Of a stretch of 64,000 nucleotides of DNA, positions 1-8,594 are shown piece after piece; position 1 is the stretch's first letter, and each line of letters starts with the position of its first letter. The notes under the pieces were generated by a model, which did no database searches, was not told where the DNA came from, and saw only the letters and a program-made list of their open reading frames with translations. A program made the position numbers and the translations under genes. This DNA is from Rhizobium sp. P32RR-XVIII (GTDB taxonomy: Bacteria; Pseudomonadota; Alphaproteobacteria; Rhizobiales; Rhizobiaceae): contig NZ_JABAIH010000002.1 of assembly GCF_012641395.1 (NCBI RefSeq), positions 744,001 to 808,000 on the forward strand. The letters run 5' to 3'.

Positions 1-602
1 CTGTCATCAGCGACAGCATGTCCCGGCTGGCCGCCGGCGGCGCTGCCCTCCGACCGATGCACGGCGGCGGCAAGGTGCTCGCCGGACCGGCATTCACGGT
101 CAAGACGCGGCCCGGCGACAATCTTTTCGTTCACAAGGCGATCGACACCGCACATCCGGGCGACATCATTGTCGTCGATGCCGGCGGCGATCTCACCAAT
201 GCGATCGTCGGTGAAATGATGCTGACGCATGCCGAGACACGCGGCATTGCCGGCGTGGTGATCTACGGTGCGATCCGCGACTACGGACATGTGAAGAACC
301 ATACTTTCCCCGTCTTTGCGGCAGGTGTCACGCATCGCGGACCGCTTCACGACGGCCCCGGCGAAATCAACGTGCCGATCGCGATCAACGGTATGGTCAT
401 CGAACCCGGCGACCTGATGATCGGCGACGATGACGGCCTGATGTGCATTCCCTATGACGAGACGGAACTGGTCTATGCGCCGGCCGCCACGCGTCTTGCC
501 GGCGAGAACGCACAGCGCGAACGGGTGCGCAACGGAACGGTCGAACGCCGCTGGATTGATGATTGCCTGGCAAAGATCGACTACAGCGTCGAATATCTGT
601 GA
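1..602 (+). CDS. RraA-family aldolase-like protein (5' truncated by window edge)
   Basis: The reading frame is open from the first bases of the window, so the true start lies to the left. About 199 residues are visible, near the usual length of the family, so little is missing. The protein belongs to the RraA / 4-hydroxy-4-methyl-2-oxoglutarate aldolase family. The GAIRDYG segment (about nt 268-288) carries the Arg-Asp pair that binds substrate and divalent metal in the aldolases, and an upstream GGDLTNAIVGE segment is also typical. Catabolic members cleave 4-carboxy-4-hydroxy-2-oxoadipate-type products of aromatic ring cleavage; others inhibit RNase E. The catabolic neighbourhood favours an aldolase role, but the substrate is not determined. 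The next gene begins 8 bases after the stop, suggesting an operon. Confidence 0.85.
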   Translation, partial: VISDSMSRLAAGGAALRPMHGGGKVLAGPAFTVKTRPGDNLFVHKAIDTAHPGDIIVVDAGGDLTNAIVGEMMLTHAETRGIAGVVIYGAIRDYGHVKNHTFPVFAAGVTHRGPLHDGPGEINVPIAINGMVIEPGDLMIGDDDGLMCIPYDETELVYAPAATRLAGENAQRERVRNGTVERRWIDDCLAKIDYSVEYL

Positions 603-610
603 AGGCGCCG

Positions 611-1327
611 ATGATGTCCTCTGCCGTCGAAGGCAAAACCGCCCCCGTCTCGGTGATGAGCGCGCTGATCCTGCGCGCGATCGTTGATCAGACGATCATG
701 CCCGAATTCGAAAGGACGGGCGGCACTGCAAGGATGATCTGGGATCCGACCGTTGGCCTGATACGCCGCATCGCCGAGGGGGAAATGGCCGATGCGATCG
801 TCGCGATCGACTGGGCGATCGACGAGCTGGAATCGAAAGACCTGCTCGACCCCGCGTCGCGAAGGCCCTTGGCGCAGGCCTCCGTGGGCGTGGCCGTGCT
901 GGCCGGCGCGCCTCGGCCTGACATCTCGACGCCGGAGGCGCTTCGCCGTATCCTCCTCGATACGCCGACGCTGGTTTACTCGCGCACAGGTGCCAGCGGC
1001 ATCTTCTTCGAGAAGATGATCGACGATTTCGGCATTGGCGATGAGATCAGGGCCAAGGCGCTTGTGGTGAACGCCGGGCTGACGGCGGAAAGACTCGTGA
1101 GCGGCGAGGTGGCAATAGCCATTCAGCAAGTGAGCGAGCTGTTGGCCGTGCCCGGCACGGATCTCGTCGGCGCATTGCCGTCGGAGCTCGGCGCGACGAC
1201 TGATTTCAGCGTGGCGGTGTTCAAGAACACGGCGGCCGCTGATGCCGCAGAGCGGTTCCTCGGCGAGCTTTTCACGCCACTTGCCCGGAGGGCCTATCAG
1301 GCCGCCGGGCTCGAACCCCGGTTCTGA
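611..1327 (+). CDS. ModA-like substrate-binding domain protein without signal peptide
   Basis: A 238-residue protein of the periplasmic-binding-protein type II fold, closest in look to molybdate-type (ModA/YvgL) binding proteins. Features are an SALILRAIVD first strand-helix, a TLVYSRTGASGIFFEKM hinge region around residues 122-138, and a C-terminal FLGELFTPLARRAYQAAGL helix. There is no hydrophobic N-terminal signal and no lipobox, so unlike true importers it should stay in the cytoplasm; it may sense or buffer a small anion, which is inference. I chose ATG 611, with GAAGG just upstream and 8 bases after the previous stop. It is probably cotranscribed with the RraA-family gene and the racemase-like gene. 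Confidence 0.65.
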   Translation: MMSSAVEGKTAPVSVMSALILRAIVDQTIMPEFERTGGTARMIWDPTVGLIRRIAEGEMADAIVAIDWAIDELESKDLLDPASRRPLAQASVGVAVLAGAPRPDISTPEALRRILLDTPTLVYSRTGASGIFFEKMIDDFGIGDEIRAKALVVNAGLTAERLVSGEVAIAIQQVSELLAVPGTDLVGALPSELGATTDFSVAVFKNTAAADAAERFLGELFTPLARRAYQAAGLEPRF

Positions 1328-1338
1328 CTAACAGGGCA

Positions 1339-1355
1339 GGTCTGACAATCAGACC
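1339..1355. promoter_or_regulatory. inverted repeat GGTCTG-N5-CAGACC in an intercistronic gap
   Basis: A perfect 6-bp inverted repeat with a 5-base spacer lies between the ModA-like gene and the racemase-like gene, 26 bases before the ATG at 1382. It could be an operator or a small RNA hairpin. No T-run follows, so it is not a standard terminator. Function is unproven. Confidence 0.3.
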
Positions 1356-1381
1356 CGATCTGATCAACAAGCGAGAGCAAT

Positions 1382-2044
1382 ATGTCGGCAAGACCCCGTA
1401 TCGTCCTTCTCCATGCAACGCCTGTGGCGGTGCAACCCGTCCAGACCGCGTTCAAGGAGCTCTGGCCGGAGGCTGAACTCGTCAATCTTCTCGATGATTC
1501 CCTCAGTCCGGACCGGGCGCGCGAACCGGAGCTGACCGAAGCGTTGATCGAGCGTTTCGTCAATCTTGGGCGCTACGGCCACTCTGTGGGCGCCGACGGT
1601 ATCCTTGTCACTTGTTCGGCTTTCGGCCCGGCGATCGACAGGATGGCTGCGGAACTACCGGTGCCGGTGCTCAAACCCAATGAGGCGATGTTTCATGCGG
1701 CCGTCGCCAGCGGGAAGCGGATCGGCATGATTGCGACCTTCGGGCCGTCGGTCGGCACGATGACCGGTGAATTCGAGGAATACACCGCCGGGGTGGGCTC
1801 GCCCGCAAGCCTCAGGACCATTCTCGTCGCAGACGCGATGACCGCACTTCGGGCGGGCGATGTCGAGACCCATAACCGTCTGATCGCCGAGCGGGCGCCG
1901 GAGCTCGATGGCATGGATACGATCATGCTGGCGCATTTCTCGACGTCGCAGGCCGCCGAGGCGGTGCAGCGACGGGTCGATATTCCTGTGCTGAGCGCGC
2001 CGGGGGCGGCGGTCAGCCGTATGCGCGAACTGATCGAAGGTTAG
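1382..2044 (+). CDS. aspartate/glutamate racemase superfamily protein
   Basis: A 220-residue protein with the PRIVLLHATP N-terminus and LVTCSAFGPAID motif of the Asp/Glu/hydantoin racemase superfamily. True racemases use one cysteine in each lobe. The first is present (TCSAFG, residues about 79-84), but the second-lobe motif reads LAHFSTSQAA, with no cysteine where families usually have GCTH. The protein may therefore act as an isomerase or decarboxylase or on an unusual substrate; this is inference. The start at 1382 follows GAGAGCAA. It is the third gene of the rightward group at the left edge and is followed by the GNAT remnant. Confidence 0.75.
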   Translation: MSARPRIVLLHATPVAVQPVQTAFKELWPEAELVNLLDDSLSPDRAREPELTEALIERFVNLGRYGHSVGADGILVTCSAFGPAIDRMAAELPVPVLKPNEAMFHAAVASGKRIGMIATFGPSVGTMTGEFEEYTAGVGSPASLRTILVADAMTALRAGDVETHNRLIAERAPELDGMDTIMLAHFSTSQAAEAVQRRVDIPVLSAPGAAVSRMRELIEG

Positions 2045-2189
2045 GAAGCCGCTTTTCAACCCGGCCACTTGCCCAAATGTGGGGCTGGGCCGCGTTTCGA
2101 GCTGAAGCCTCTTGCCGCGGACCGCGGCGAGCGCAAAAGTCAGAAGCATTGTGCCGCTCAGTTGACCACGGAGGCGAATGCGTTGCGCG

Positions 2190-2642
2190 CTGGCGTAAGA
2201 CTGGCTTTCGCGGAGCACTAACCGCATCTGAGAAACCTCCTTACCGATTATCTCTTGGAGTTAAGCAGGTGCGGTGAAGTTGATCTCAACTACCGCTATT
2301 TCGACGCCTATTGGGAAGAGATCGGGAGCCGTTGGCCCGATCTGATCGAACGGAATGACCAATGCGTCGGCTTCGCCTTCGTAAACGAGTGGTCTCCGTC
2401 GGGAAGAGGCACCGATTTCTCAGTGGCCGAGTTTTATATCGTTCCGCGTGCGCGAGCGCATGGCGTGATGCCGCAAAAGCCGTCCTGCGGGCACATTCGG
2501 GCGTCTGGGAATTGAATGTCATGCCGTCGAACGCGCGCCCGCTCGGAAATTCTGGCCTCGCGCGATAAACGCTGCCGGAGCAAAAGACCTGGAGCAGCTC
2601 ACATCCGTTGGCGAGATGATTTACCGGTTTACAATCGGATAA
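2190..2642 (+). pseudogene. decayed GNAT-family N-acetyltransferase
   Basis: Three reading frames must be joined to recover a GNAT protein. The first piece (about 2230-2450) reads HLRNLLTDYLLELS, then FDAYWEE and GFAFVNEWSPSGRG, and ends at FYIVPR. The second (about 2478-2535) reads AVLRAHSGVWELNVMPSNAR. The third (about 2533-2642) starts ARKFWPRAINAAGAKDLE and ends YRFTIG. There are thus two frameshifts, and an in-frame TAA lies just before the first piece (about 2220). The order and wording match one acetyltransferase family, so this is one broken gene rather than several small ones. Confidence 0.75.
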
Positions 2643-2726
2643 GGCTTATTGCCGCCCGACAAGAGGTCGAAGAGGCCTAACCCGTTCCAAATTCTGTTTG
2701 GCGGCCGCTTTTCCAGTGGCCCTTTC

Positions 2727-3581
2727 TTATGCGCGGCCGATGACGTTGCGGGCCCAGTCGCCGATGATGCTGACCGTCAGCGTGCAGAGGAAGATGGTGA
2801 CGCCGGGGACCACGGCGATCCACCAGCCGGTCAGAAGATAGGAGCGGCCGAAACCGAGCATATTGCCGAGGCTGCTCATCGGCGGCTGGATTCCGAGGCC
2901 GAGGAAGCTCAGCGACGTCTCTAGCAGGATGACTTCCGGGAAATTGATGGTCGCGGTGACGAGCAGGGTGCTCGCGATGTTGGGCAGAACATGGCGCAGG
3001 TAGATCCGCGGCCAGGGAAAGCCCAACGTATTCATCGCAAGTACATAGCCGCGGCCGCGGGAGGCGAGCGTCATGGCGCGCGAAAGACGGGCGAAACGCT
3101 CCCAGCCGAACAGGCCGAGAATGAAGATGAACAGCACGATGTTGTTGCCGAAGAGCGCCGTCAGCGTCAGCGAAACGATGATGAACGGCACCGAGGCCTG
3201 CGCATCCACGGCGGCGACGATCACCTGATCCACCCATCCGCGAAAATGCGCGGCCAGGATGCCGATGGTCGTGCCAATGATCGCCGATAAGATGGTGGCG
3301 CCGAGCGCGAGCGCTAGGCTGGTGCGCAGCGATGCGACCAACCGCAGGAAGATGTCGCGGCCGAGATCGTCGGTGCCGAGGAAGTGTGTCCAGGTGCCGC
3401 CGAAGCCGACCGGCGGCTTGAGGCGTGCCAGCAGGTTCACCGATGCGTTGTTCACGCCTGGCAGCAAGGGCACGACTGCGATCAGCGACAGACAGAGGAC
3501 GAGCCACAGGATGGAGACTTGGGCCGTCAGCGGCATGCCTGGAAAGCGGCGGCCTGTTTTTTCGGTAGCGATGGCGGGCAT
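2727..3581 (-). CDS. peptide/opine-type ABC transporter permease (DppC-like)
   Basis: A 284-residue inner-membrane permease of the DppC/OppC type. The first transmembrane segment is around residues 20-43, a GTDDLGRDIFLRLVASLRTSL segment typical of the family is at about 68-88, and five further hydrophobic helices follow. The LGFPWPRIYLRHVLPN stretch (about 186-201) corresponds to the EAA loop that docks on the ATPase. It is the last gene of the leftward importer operon and starts 12 bases after the partner permease stop. It should pair with that permease to form the channel. The substrate cannot be told from sequence; peptides, opines and nickel are all known for the family. Confidence 0.9.
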   Translation of the reverse strand: MPAIATEKTGRRFPGMPLTAQVSILWLVLCLSLIAVVPLLPGVNNASVNLLARLKPPVGFGGTWTHFLGTDDLGRDIFLRLVASLRTSLALALGATILSAIIGTTIGILAAHFRGWVDQVIVAAVDAQASVPFIIVSLTLTALFGNNIVLFIFILGLFGWERFARLSRAMTLASRGRGYVLAMNTLGFPWPRIYLRHVLPNIASTLLVTATINFPEVILLETSLSFLGLGIQPPMSSLGNMLGFGRSYLLTGWWIAVVPGVTIFLCTLTVSIIGDWARNVIGRA

Positions 3582-3593
3582 AACGGCCTCCGG

Positions 3594-4517
3594 TCATTGA
3601 TTGTGTGCAAGAGCGGTGCGGGGGTCGAGCTTGGCGTAAGTCAGGTCGACGATGAGGTTGGTCGCGATCATCAGAAAGGCGACCATCATGATGATCACCT
3701 GCAGCACGGCCAGATCGCGCTGGGCGACGGAATCGACGATCAGGCGGCCGACGCCCGGCCAGCCGAAGACTGATTCGACGACGGAGCCGGCGGCGATCAT
3801 GCTGCCGACCAGAAGCGGCGTGATGGTGACGAGGGGCAGCATCGCATTCGGGATCACGTGATGGGTAAAGATGCGGAATTCGCTGAGGCCGCGCGCCCGT
3901 GCCGAGGTGACGCAGGTCAGCCGCAGGGCGTCGAGCACAGCCGAGCGGACGAAGCGGGTGAAGATCGCCGCCTTAGAAAGCCCGATCGTCAGCACCGGCA
4001 TGATCAGGTTCTCGAACGAGCCGTAGCCGTTCGAGGGCAGGATGTGCAGGTTGACCGACAGGAGCAGGATGAGCGCGAGGCCGAGCACGAAATTGGGCAA
4101 GGCAAAGCCGACGGTCGAGAGCGCCATGATCGTCCGGTCGAGGCGTCCGCCGTTGTCGATCGCGGCAAGCGCGCCCGCCGGCACGCCGATGACGATCATG
4201 ATGACAGCGCTGCAGCCGACTAGGAGTAAGGTGGCGGGCAGGCGTTCCAGGACGACGGCGAGCGCGTCCCGGTTGCTCATGTTCGACATGCCGAGGGCGC
4301 CGTGGAAGATGTTGTTCACGTAGGTGAGGTATTGCTGCAGAATGGTTCCGGTATAGCCCCATTGCTCGCGATAGGCATCAAGCGCCGCCTGTGTTGTATC
4401 ATCGGGATTGAAGATCGCCAGCACCGGATCACCGGTGGCGCGCAAGGCGACGAAGACAAGTGTCACGATCACCCAGAGGGAGACGGCGGCGCGCAGGAGA
4501 CGAGATATCAGCAGCAT
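3594..4517 (-). CDS. peptide/opine-type ABC transporter permease (DppB-like)
   Basis: A 307-residue permease of the DppB/OppB type. It has an N-terminal membrane anchor, a periplasmic loop of about 70 residues (FNPDDTTQAALDAYREQWG), and then a five-helix core. The EAA-type loop reads ARARGLSEFRIFTHHVIPNA around residues 204-223. It begins 2 bases after the ATPase gene stops and ends 12 bases before the DppC-like gene starts, so the genes are almost certainly cotranscribed. With the DppC-like subunit it would form the heterodimeric pore of the importer. Confidence 0.9.
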   Translation of the reverse strand: MLLISRLLRAAVSLWVIVTLVFVALRATGDPVLAIFNPDDTTQAALDAYREQWGYTGTILQQYLTYVNNIFHGALGMSNMSNRDALAVVLERLPATLLLVGCSAVIMIVIGVPAGALAAIDNGGRLDRTIMALSTVGFALPNFVLGLALILLLSVNLHILPSNGYGSFENLIMPVLTIGLSKAAIFTRFVRSAVLDALRLTCVTSARARGLSEFRIFTHHVIPNAMLPLVTITPLLVGSMIAAGSVVESVFGWPGVGRLIVDSVAQRDLAVLQVIIMMVAFLMIATNLIVDLTYAKLDPRTALAHNQ

Positions 4518-4519
4518 GG

Positions 4520-6175
4520 TCAGAGTCTCCCGTTGGTGGCGAAGGTACCTTCTATTCCGAGTGCGCGCACCGGCGGCATCGGGCTCTTGCCGGGCATGGC
4601 GTCTATCAGCATTTGCGTATACTCGTGGCGGCTGCCGTCGGTGAACAGCGAGACCGGGATATCCTCGACCACCTCGCCGTTGCGCAGCACCACCACCTGA
4701 TCAGCGATCTCGAAGACGACCCTGAGATCGTGGGTGATCAGCAGAATGGCGATGCCGAGGCGCTCGCGCAGGCGCTGAAAACACTCTAGGATATGTTTCT
4801 GGATGCGGACGTCGACGGCCGAGAGCGGTTCGTCGGCGATCAGGATATCGGGTTTCAACAGCAGGGCGCGGGCGATCACGACACGCTGGGCCTCGCCGCC
4901 ACTGAGGAAAGTCGGCCGCCTTTCAAGGACATAGGCGCCGAGCCCGACATCCTGGATGATTTGAGCGATGTGGGCGCGCCGGGCCTCCGCATCTCGCCAG
5001 CCGTGGACCTTCAGCACTTCGTGGAACTGATCGTCCACTTTCATTAGCGGATCGAGGGAGTCGCGCGGATGCTGGAAGACCATCTGCATACTGAGTTTCG
5101 ATGCACCGCTTCGTTCGGATGCGTGTGTCGTGATGCTTCCCGAGTCCGGAGCGACGAGGCCCATGGCCATTTTCGCCGCCGTCGTCTTGCCGCTGCCGCT
5201 CTCGCCGACCAGAGCGACGATCTCGCCCCGATGGACCGTGAACGACATGGCCTTGGCGGCGGGCACGCCGACGCCGGCCTTGCGATCGCGCGAGGAGGAA
5301 TAGAAAGTCTTGTTGACGGTGTCGAAGGTGAGGGCGAGCGGGTTCTGGCGGAGTTTCGCCGTCTGGCGATCCGGCCATTCGACGCTCGCAGCGGCAAAGA
5401 GTTCCCGAGAATAATCGGCCTTGGGCGCATGGACGACATCGCCTGTCTGGCCCTGCTCGACCAGCCGGCCATTGTGCATGACGGCGATGTGGGTCGCTCT
5501 GTCACGGACGATGCCGAGATCGTGGGTGACGAGCAGAACGGTTAGGCTGTTCTTCCGCCGCATCTCGTCGATGAGATCCAGCACTTCGGCCTGGACCGAC
5601 ATGTCGAGCGCGGTTGTCGGCTCGTCGGCGATCAGCAGCGCCGGATCACCCAGCATGGCGAGCGCAATCATGACGCGCTGGTTGAGGCCGCCGGAAAGCT
5701 GATGCGGATAGATATCGAGCCGTTGTTCGGCCATCGGGATATGGACACCCTTCAAGGCATCGATCGCGCGCGTGCGCAATTCGTCGGCGCGGGCCTTGGG
5801 GTAATAGAGCCGGAGCGTTTCCAGCATCTGAGAACCGATCGTGCGAACCGGGTTGAGGGCGGCGAGGGGGTCTTGAAACACCATTCCGACGGATTTTCGC
5901 CGGAACTCCATGAGCTGCCGCCGGTTCAGCGACCAGACATCCTGGCCGTCGATGATGATGCGGCCCTTGAATTCGGGCGTGAAGGGAAGGAGCCGCATCA
6001 GGCTGTGACAGGTGATGCTCTTGCCGCTGCCACTTTCGCCGACAAGCGCGAAGTAACCGCCCCTGGCGATCTCGAAGGAAACATCGTCGACCAGGGGGAT
6101 GGGCTGGTCGCCGGCAAGCGCGATACCAAGGTTTTCGACGCGGCAGACCCGCTCCGCAATCTTATCGGAATTCAT
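4520..6175 (-). CDS. fused double ABC ATPase (DppD-DppF type)
   Basis: A 551-residue protein holding both nucleotide-binding domains in one chain. The first has Walker A GESGSGKS (about residue 46), signature LSGGLNQR and Walker B LLIADEP. The second, from about residue 290, has Walker A GESGSGKT, signature LSGGEAQR and Walker B ILIADEP. Both sites look intact. Fusion of the DppD- and DppF-like halves is common in rhizobial peptide/opine importers. It energises the two downstream permeases. It is separated from the upstream binding-protein gene by 112 bases containing a strong hairpin. Confidence 0.92.
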   Translation of the reverse strand: MNSDKIAERVCRVENLGIALAGDQPIPLVDDVSFEIARGGYFALVGESGSGKSITCHSLMRLLPFTPEFKGRIIIDGQDVWSLNRRQLMEFRRKSVGMVFQDPLAALNPVRTIGSQMLETLRLYYPKARADELRTRAIDALKGVHIPMAEQRLDIYPHQLSGGLNQRVMIALAMLGDPALLIADEPTTALDMSVQAEVLDLIDEMRRKNSLTVLLVTHDLGIVRDRATHIAVMHNGRLVEQGQTGDVVHAPKADYSRELFAAASVEWPDRQTAKLRQNPLALTFDTVNKTFYSSSRDRKAGVGVPAAKAMSFTVHRGEIVALVGESGSGKTTAAKMAMGLVAPDSGSITTHASERSGASKLSMQMVFQHPRDSLDPLMKVDDQFHEVLKVHGWRDAEARRAHIAQIIQDVGLGAYVLERRPTFLSGGEAQRVVIARALLLKPDILIADEPLSAVDVRIQKHILECFQRLRERLGIAILLITHDLRVVFEIADQVVVLRNGEVVEDIPVSLFTDGSRHEYTQMLIDAMPGKSPMPPVRALGIEGTFATNGRL

Positions 6176-6209
6176 CCGTTCAATCCTGCAGTGTAGACTT
6201 GTAATCGCT

Positions 6210-6234
6210 GCGATGCCCTGGACCAGGGCATCGC
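6210..6234 (-). other. intercistronic hairpin between binding protein and ATPase genes
   Basis: GCGATGCCCT and AGGGCATCGC form a perfect 10-bp stem with a 5-base loop. No U-run follows in the direction of transcription (leftward). In importer operons such structures typically protect the 3' end of the binding-protein message, so that it outnumbers the ATPase and permeases. That role is inferred here from position and structure. Confidence 0.6.
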
Positions 6235-6287
6235 ATTAATCGAATGCGCATAACGACATCGGAAATCTATCCGTTTGTGCCGTGCAC

Positions 6288-7823
6288 TCAAGCCAGCGAC
6301 GCCGCGCGGAAGTCCATGTAGACCGAGGGGATCGGCTTCCAGTTGACGGTCTTCCTCTTGCCGTAGAACACACCCATCGTATGCAGGATGATGCCTGGCG
6401 GATCGGCGTCAAAGATGTCCATCATCTTGGCGAATGCCCGCTGCCGCTCCTTCGGATCGACGCTCGACTGGAGCTTGTCGCCGAGGGTGAAGAATTCCTC
6501 GTTCGTCCAAACTTCCTTCTGCGACCGGTCATAGGAGCGCCAGAGGCCGAAGAGTGGATCGTTGACCAGCACCGGATCGACGCCGTTGCGCATGCCGACA
6601 CCGGGATAGGCCATCATCTGCGCGAAATTTTCGACAATCTGCAGGTCGATCTTGACGCCGATCTGTTCCCACATGGAGACGACGATCTGGGCGGTGGCGA
6701 GTTCCGGGCCGTAGGCCGCGGTGCGAATGCGGTATGGGATTGCCTGTCCCTTGTAGCCGGCGGCATCCAGAAGCTTCTTGGCTTCCGTCGGATCATATTT
6801 GTAAGCCGGCCGCGACGCATCGTAGAAGGGGCCGTAGGCAGGAAGCTGGTGACCGTGCGGCACGTCCACCTTGCCCTGCCAGAGAGCGTCGACGATCGCC
6901 TGGCGGTCGACGGCAAGACCCAGAGCCTGACGGACGCGGACATCCTTCAGGACCTCGTTGCGGGTATCGAACTTGATGATGCGCAGGCTCGCAACCGTAC
7001 CTCCGACGATCTCGAGATTCTCGTCGCGGGTGACGGCCTCGAACTGGTCGGCCGGCACGTCGGTGATGATGTCGAAGTCGTTGCTGGCAAGGCCCGCAAT
7101 GCGCGAGGAGAGTTCAGGTGACGAGCTGTAGATTAGCGTCTCGATATTCGGTTTGCCGCCCCAATATTGCGGGAAGGCCTTGAGCTGCACGGCATCAGGC
7201 GACAGCGAAACGACCGAGAACGGGCCGGTGCCGACCGGCTTCTGCGCGAAGCCGGGGAAGCCGCCCGCGGCCTCGAACGCCTTCTTGCTGACGATCTGGC
7301 TGCCCCAGGCGGTCAGACGCAGTTCGAGTGCCGGATCAGGCACCTTCGAGGTGACGCGAACCGTTTTGGCGTCGACCGCTTCAACCGACTGGATCGTTGA
7401 AAGGAACTGCTGGGCGACGCCGAAGCCCGGTGATTTCGGATCGAACATGCGGCCGAAGCTGAAGGAGAAGACGACGTCGTCGACCCTCAGTGGGGAGCCG
7501 TCGTGGAAAAGCACGCCCTGGCGCAACGTCAGATCCAGCGTCTGGGGATCGACGCGCTTCCAGCTTTCGGCAAGGGCCGGCTGCAGTGCGCCATCGCCGG
7601 CATAATTGACCGTCAGCAGCGTATCGAAGATGTTCAACATCGTCCGGTAGCCGGGATTGGTTTGGTAGAGCAGGGGATCGAGCTGCTTCGGCAACTCGTC
7701 GAGAGCAACCCTCAAAATGTTGTTTTCTGCAGCCACGGCGAAACAGATCGTCGGTGCACCGAGCAGGCCGTAGGCGGCTCCCGCACCCAGAAGCGTGATG
7801 GCGGATCGTCTGGTGATATGCAT
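6288..7823 (-). CDS. ABC transporter substrate-binding protein, family 5 (peptide/opine type)
   Basis: A 511-residue periplasmic binding protein of the SBP_bac_5 family. The N-terminus MHITRRSAITLLGAGAAYGL carries a twin-arginine-like signal, so export may use Tat, whose genes are also in this window. The mature part begins near AENNILRVALDELP and contains family landmarks such as LAESWKRVDPQTLDLTLRQG and VRQALGLAVDRQAIVDAL. I chose ATG 7823 because GGGGAAC lies upstream and the signal follows directly. It is the first gene of the importer operon. A candidate regulator site lies about 210 bases upstream (8032-8049). Confidence 0.92.
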   Translation of the reverse strand: MHITRRSAITLLGAGAAYGLLGAPTICFAVAAENNILRVALDELPKQLDPLLYQTNPGYRTMLNIFDTLLTVNYAGDGALQPALAESWKRVDPQTLDLTLRQGVLFHDGSPLRVDDVVFSFSFGRMFDPKSPGFGVAQQFLSTIQSVEAVDAKTVRVTSKVPDPALELRLTAWGSQIVSKKAFEAAGGFPGFAQKPVGTGPFSVVSLSPDAVQLKAFPQYWGGKPNIETLIYSSSPELSSRIAGLASNDFDIITDVPADQFEAVTRDENLEIVGGTVASLRIIKFDTRNEVLKDVRVRQALGLAVDRQAIVDALWQGKVDVPHGHQLPAYGPFYDASRPAYKYDPTEAKKLLDAAGYKGQAIPYRIRTAAYGPELATAQIVVSMWEQIGVKIDLQIVENFAQMMAYPGVGMRNGVDPVLVNDPLFGLWRSYDRSQKEVWTNEEFFTLGDKLQSSVDPKERQRAFAKMMDIFDADPPGIILHTMGVFYGKRKTVNWKPIPSVYMDFRAASLA

Positions 7824-8031
7824 TGTTTGTTCCCCAAGAACTTGTTGCACATTTTGTGGCTGACTTTGTCAGGATTGTTCTTATTTGCCGGTCTCTGAGC
7901 GGCCGGCATTCGGGCCGTTTCGGCTGCCGGAGCCCTGTCATCCTGTCGAGGCGAAAGGCTGTGGTGCTTATCGCTGCACCTTGCCCAGCTTCTCCCTGTG
8001 TACGGACGTCACGTTAAGGGTATCGACTTAT

Positions 8032-8049
8032 TGTCGTCCAATACGAATT
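8032..8049. promoter_or_regulatory. candidate LysR-regulon operator upstream of the importer operon
   Basis: TGTCGTCCAATACGAATT matches the element in the oxygenase/LysR intergenic region (11924-11941) at 17 of 18 positions. It lies in the 298-base gap upstream of the importer operon. Shared occurrence upstream of two operons in one cluster supports a common regulator; the regulator identity is inferred. Confidence 0.55.
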
Positions 8050-8121
8050 GCCGCTCTTCTTATTGTCTCTCCATATATGTTGACCGGGCATTCCTCGATC
8101 GCCCCAAATGAATGAGGGCAA

Positions 8122-8562
8122 TCAGTTGGCAAGGTTGTCGATGAGTTCGTTGACGAATTCCTGGTCGGAGGTCGTCACGAAAAGGTCGGCGATTTTCTGG
8201 ATCGCCTGCAGCGTCTTGTTGGGCTCACGTTCGGCTCGGCCGTCGGGTTCTTCGAGCACGACGAAGGAGAGCATGGAGGCCGTCCGCTCGGTCTGGAATG
8301 GAAAACGGACCTCTTCGCCCTTCTGATAGACGACGATCACCGCGTTCGGGCGGATGCCGTTGACCGGTTCGTCCATCGGTTGGCGCCCGTCCGGATCGAG
8401 AGGGCCGGTGGTCAGGATATTCTCCCGGTCGCGGTTGAAGCTGCTGATGATGCTCTCGGCGCTCTTGCCGATCGCAAGCACCTTCACGTAACGGGGCATG
8501 GAGTTGCGGTAGTCTTGGATGCGTTGGCCCGGCCGTCCGCCGAGAAAGCTTTGTACGATCAT
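8122..8562 (-). CDS. uncharacterised 146-residue protein of the oxygenase operon
   Basis: I do not recognise a named family. The predicted soluble protein starts MIVQSFLGGRPG. It has a strand-turn like a nucleotide-binding fold (YVKVLAIGKSAESII), a second strand segment AVIVVYQKGEE, and the conserved-looking FPFQTERTASMLSFVVLE and ADLFVTTSDQEFVNELI. The GKSAES and later segments loosely recall the FtsZ/tubulin fold, but the glycine-rich signature is absent. ATG 8562 is preceded by GGGAGA. It is the last gene of the Rieske oxygenase operon, 32 bases after the SDR stop, so its function is probably tied to that pathway. Confidence 0.7.
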   Translation of the reverse strand: MIVQSFLGGRPGQRIQDYRNSMPRYVKVLAIGKSAESIISSFNRDRENILTTGPLDPDGRQPMDEPVNGIRPNAVIVVYQKGEEVRFPFQTERTASMLSFVVLEEPDGRAEREPNKTLQAIQKIADLFVTTSDQEFVNELIDNLAN

Positions 8563-8594
8563 CAACAGTCTCCCGGCGCGGAAGGCGCCAAAGG

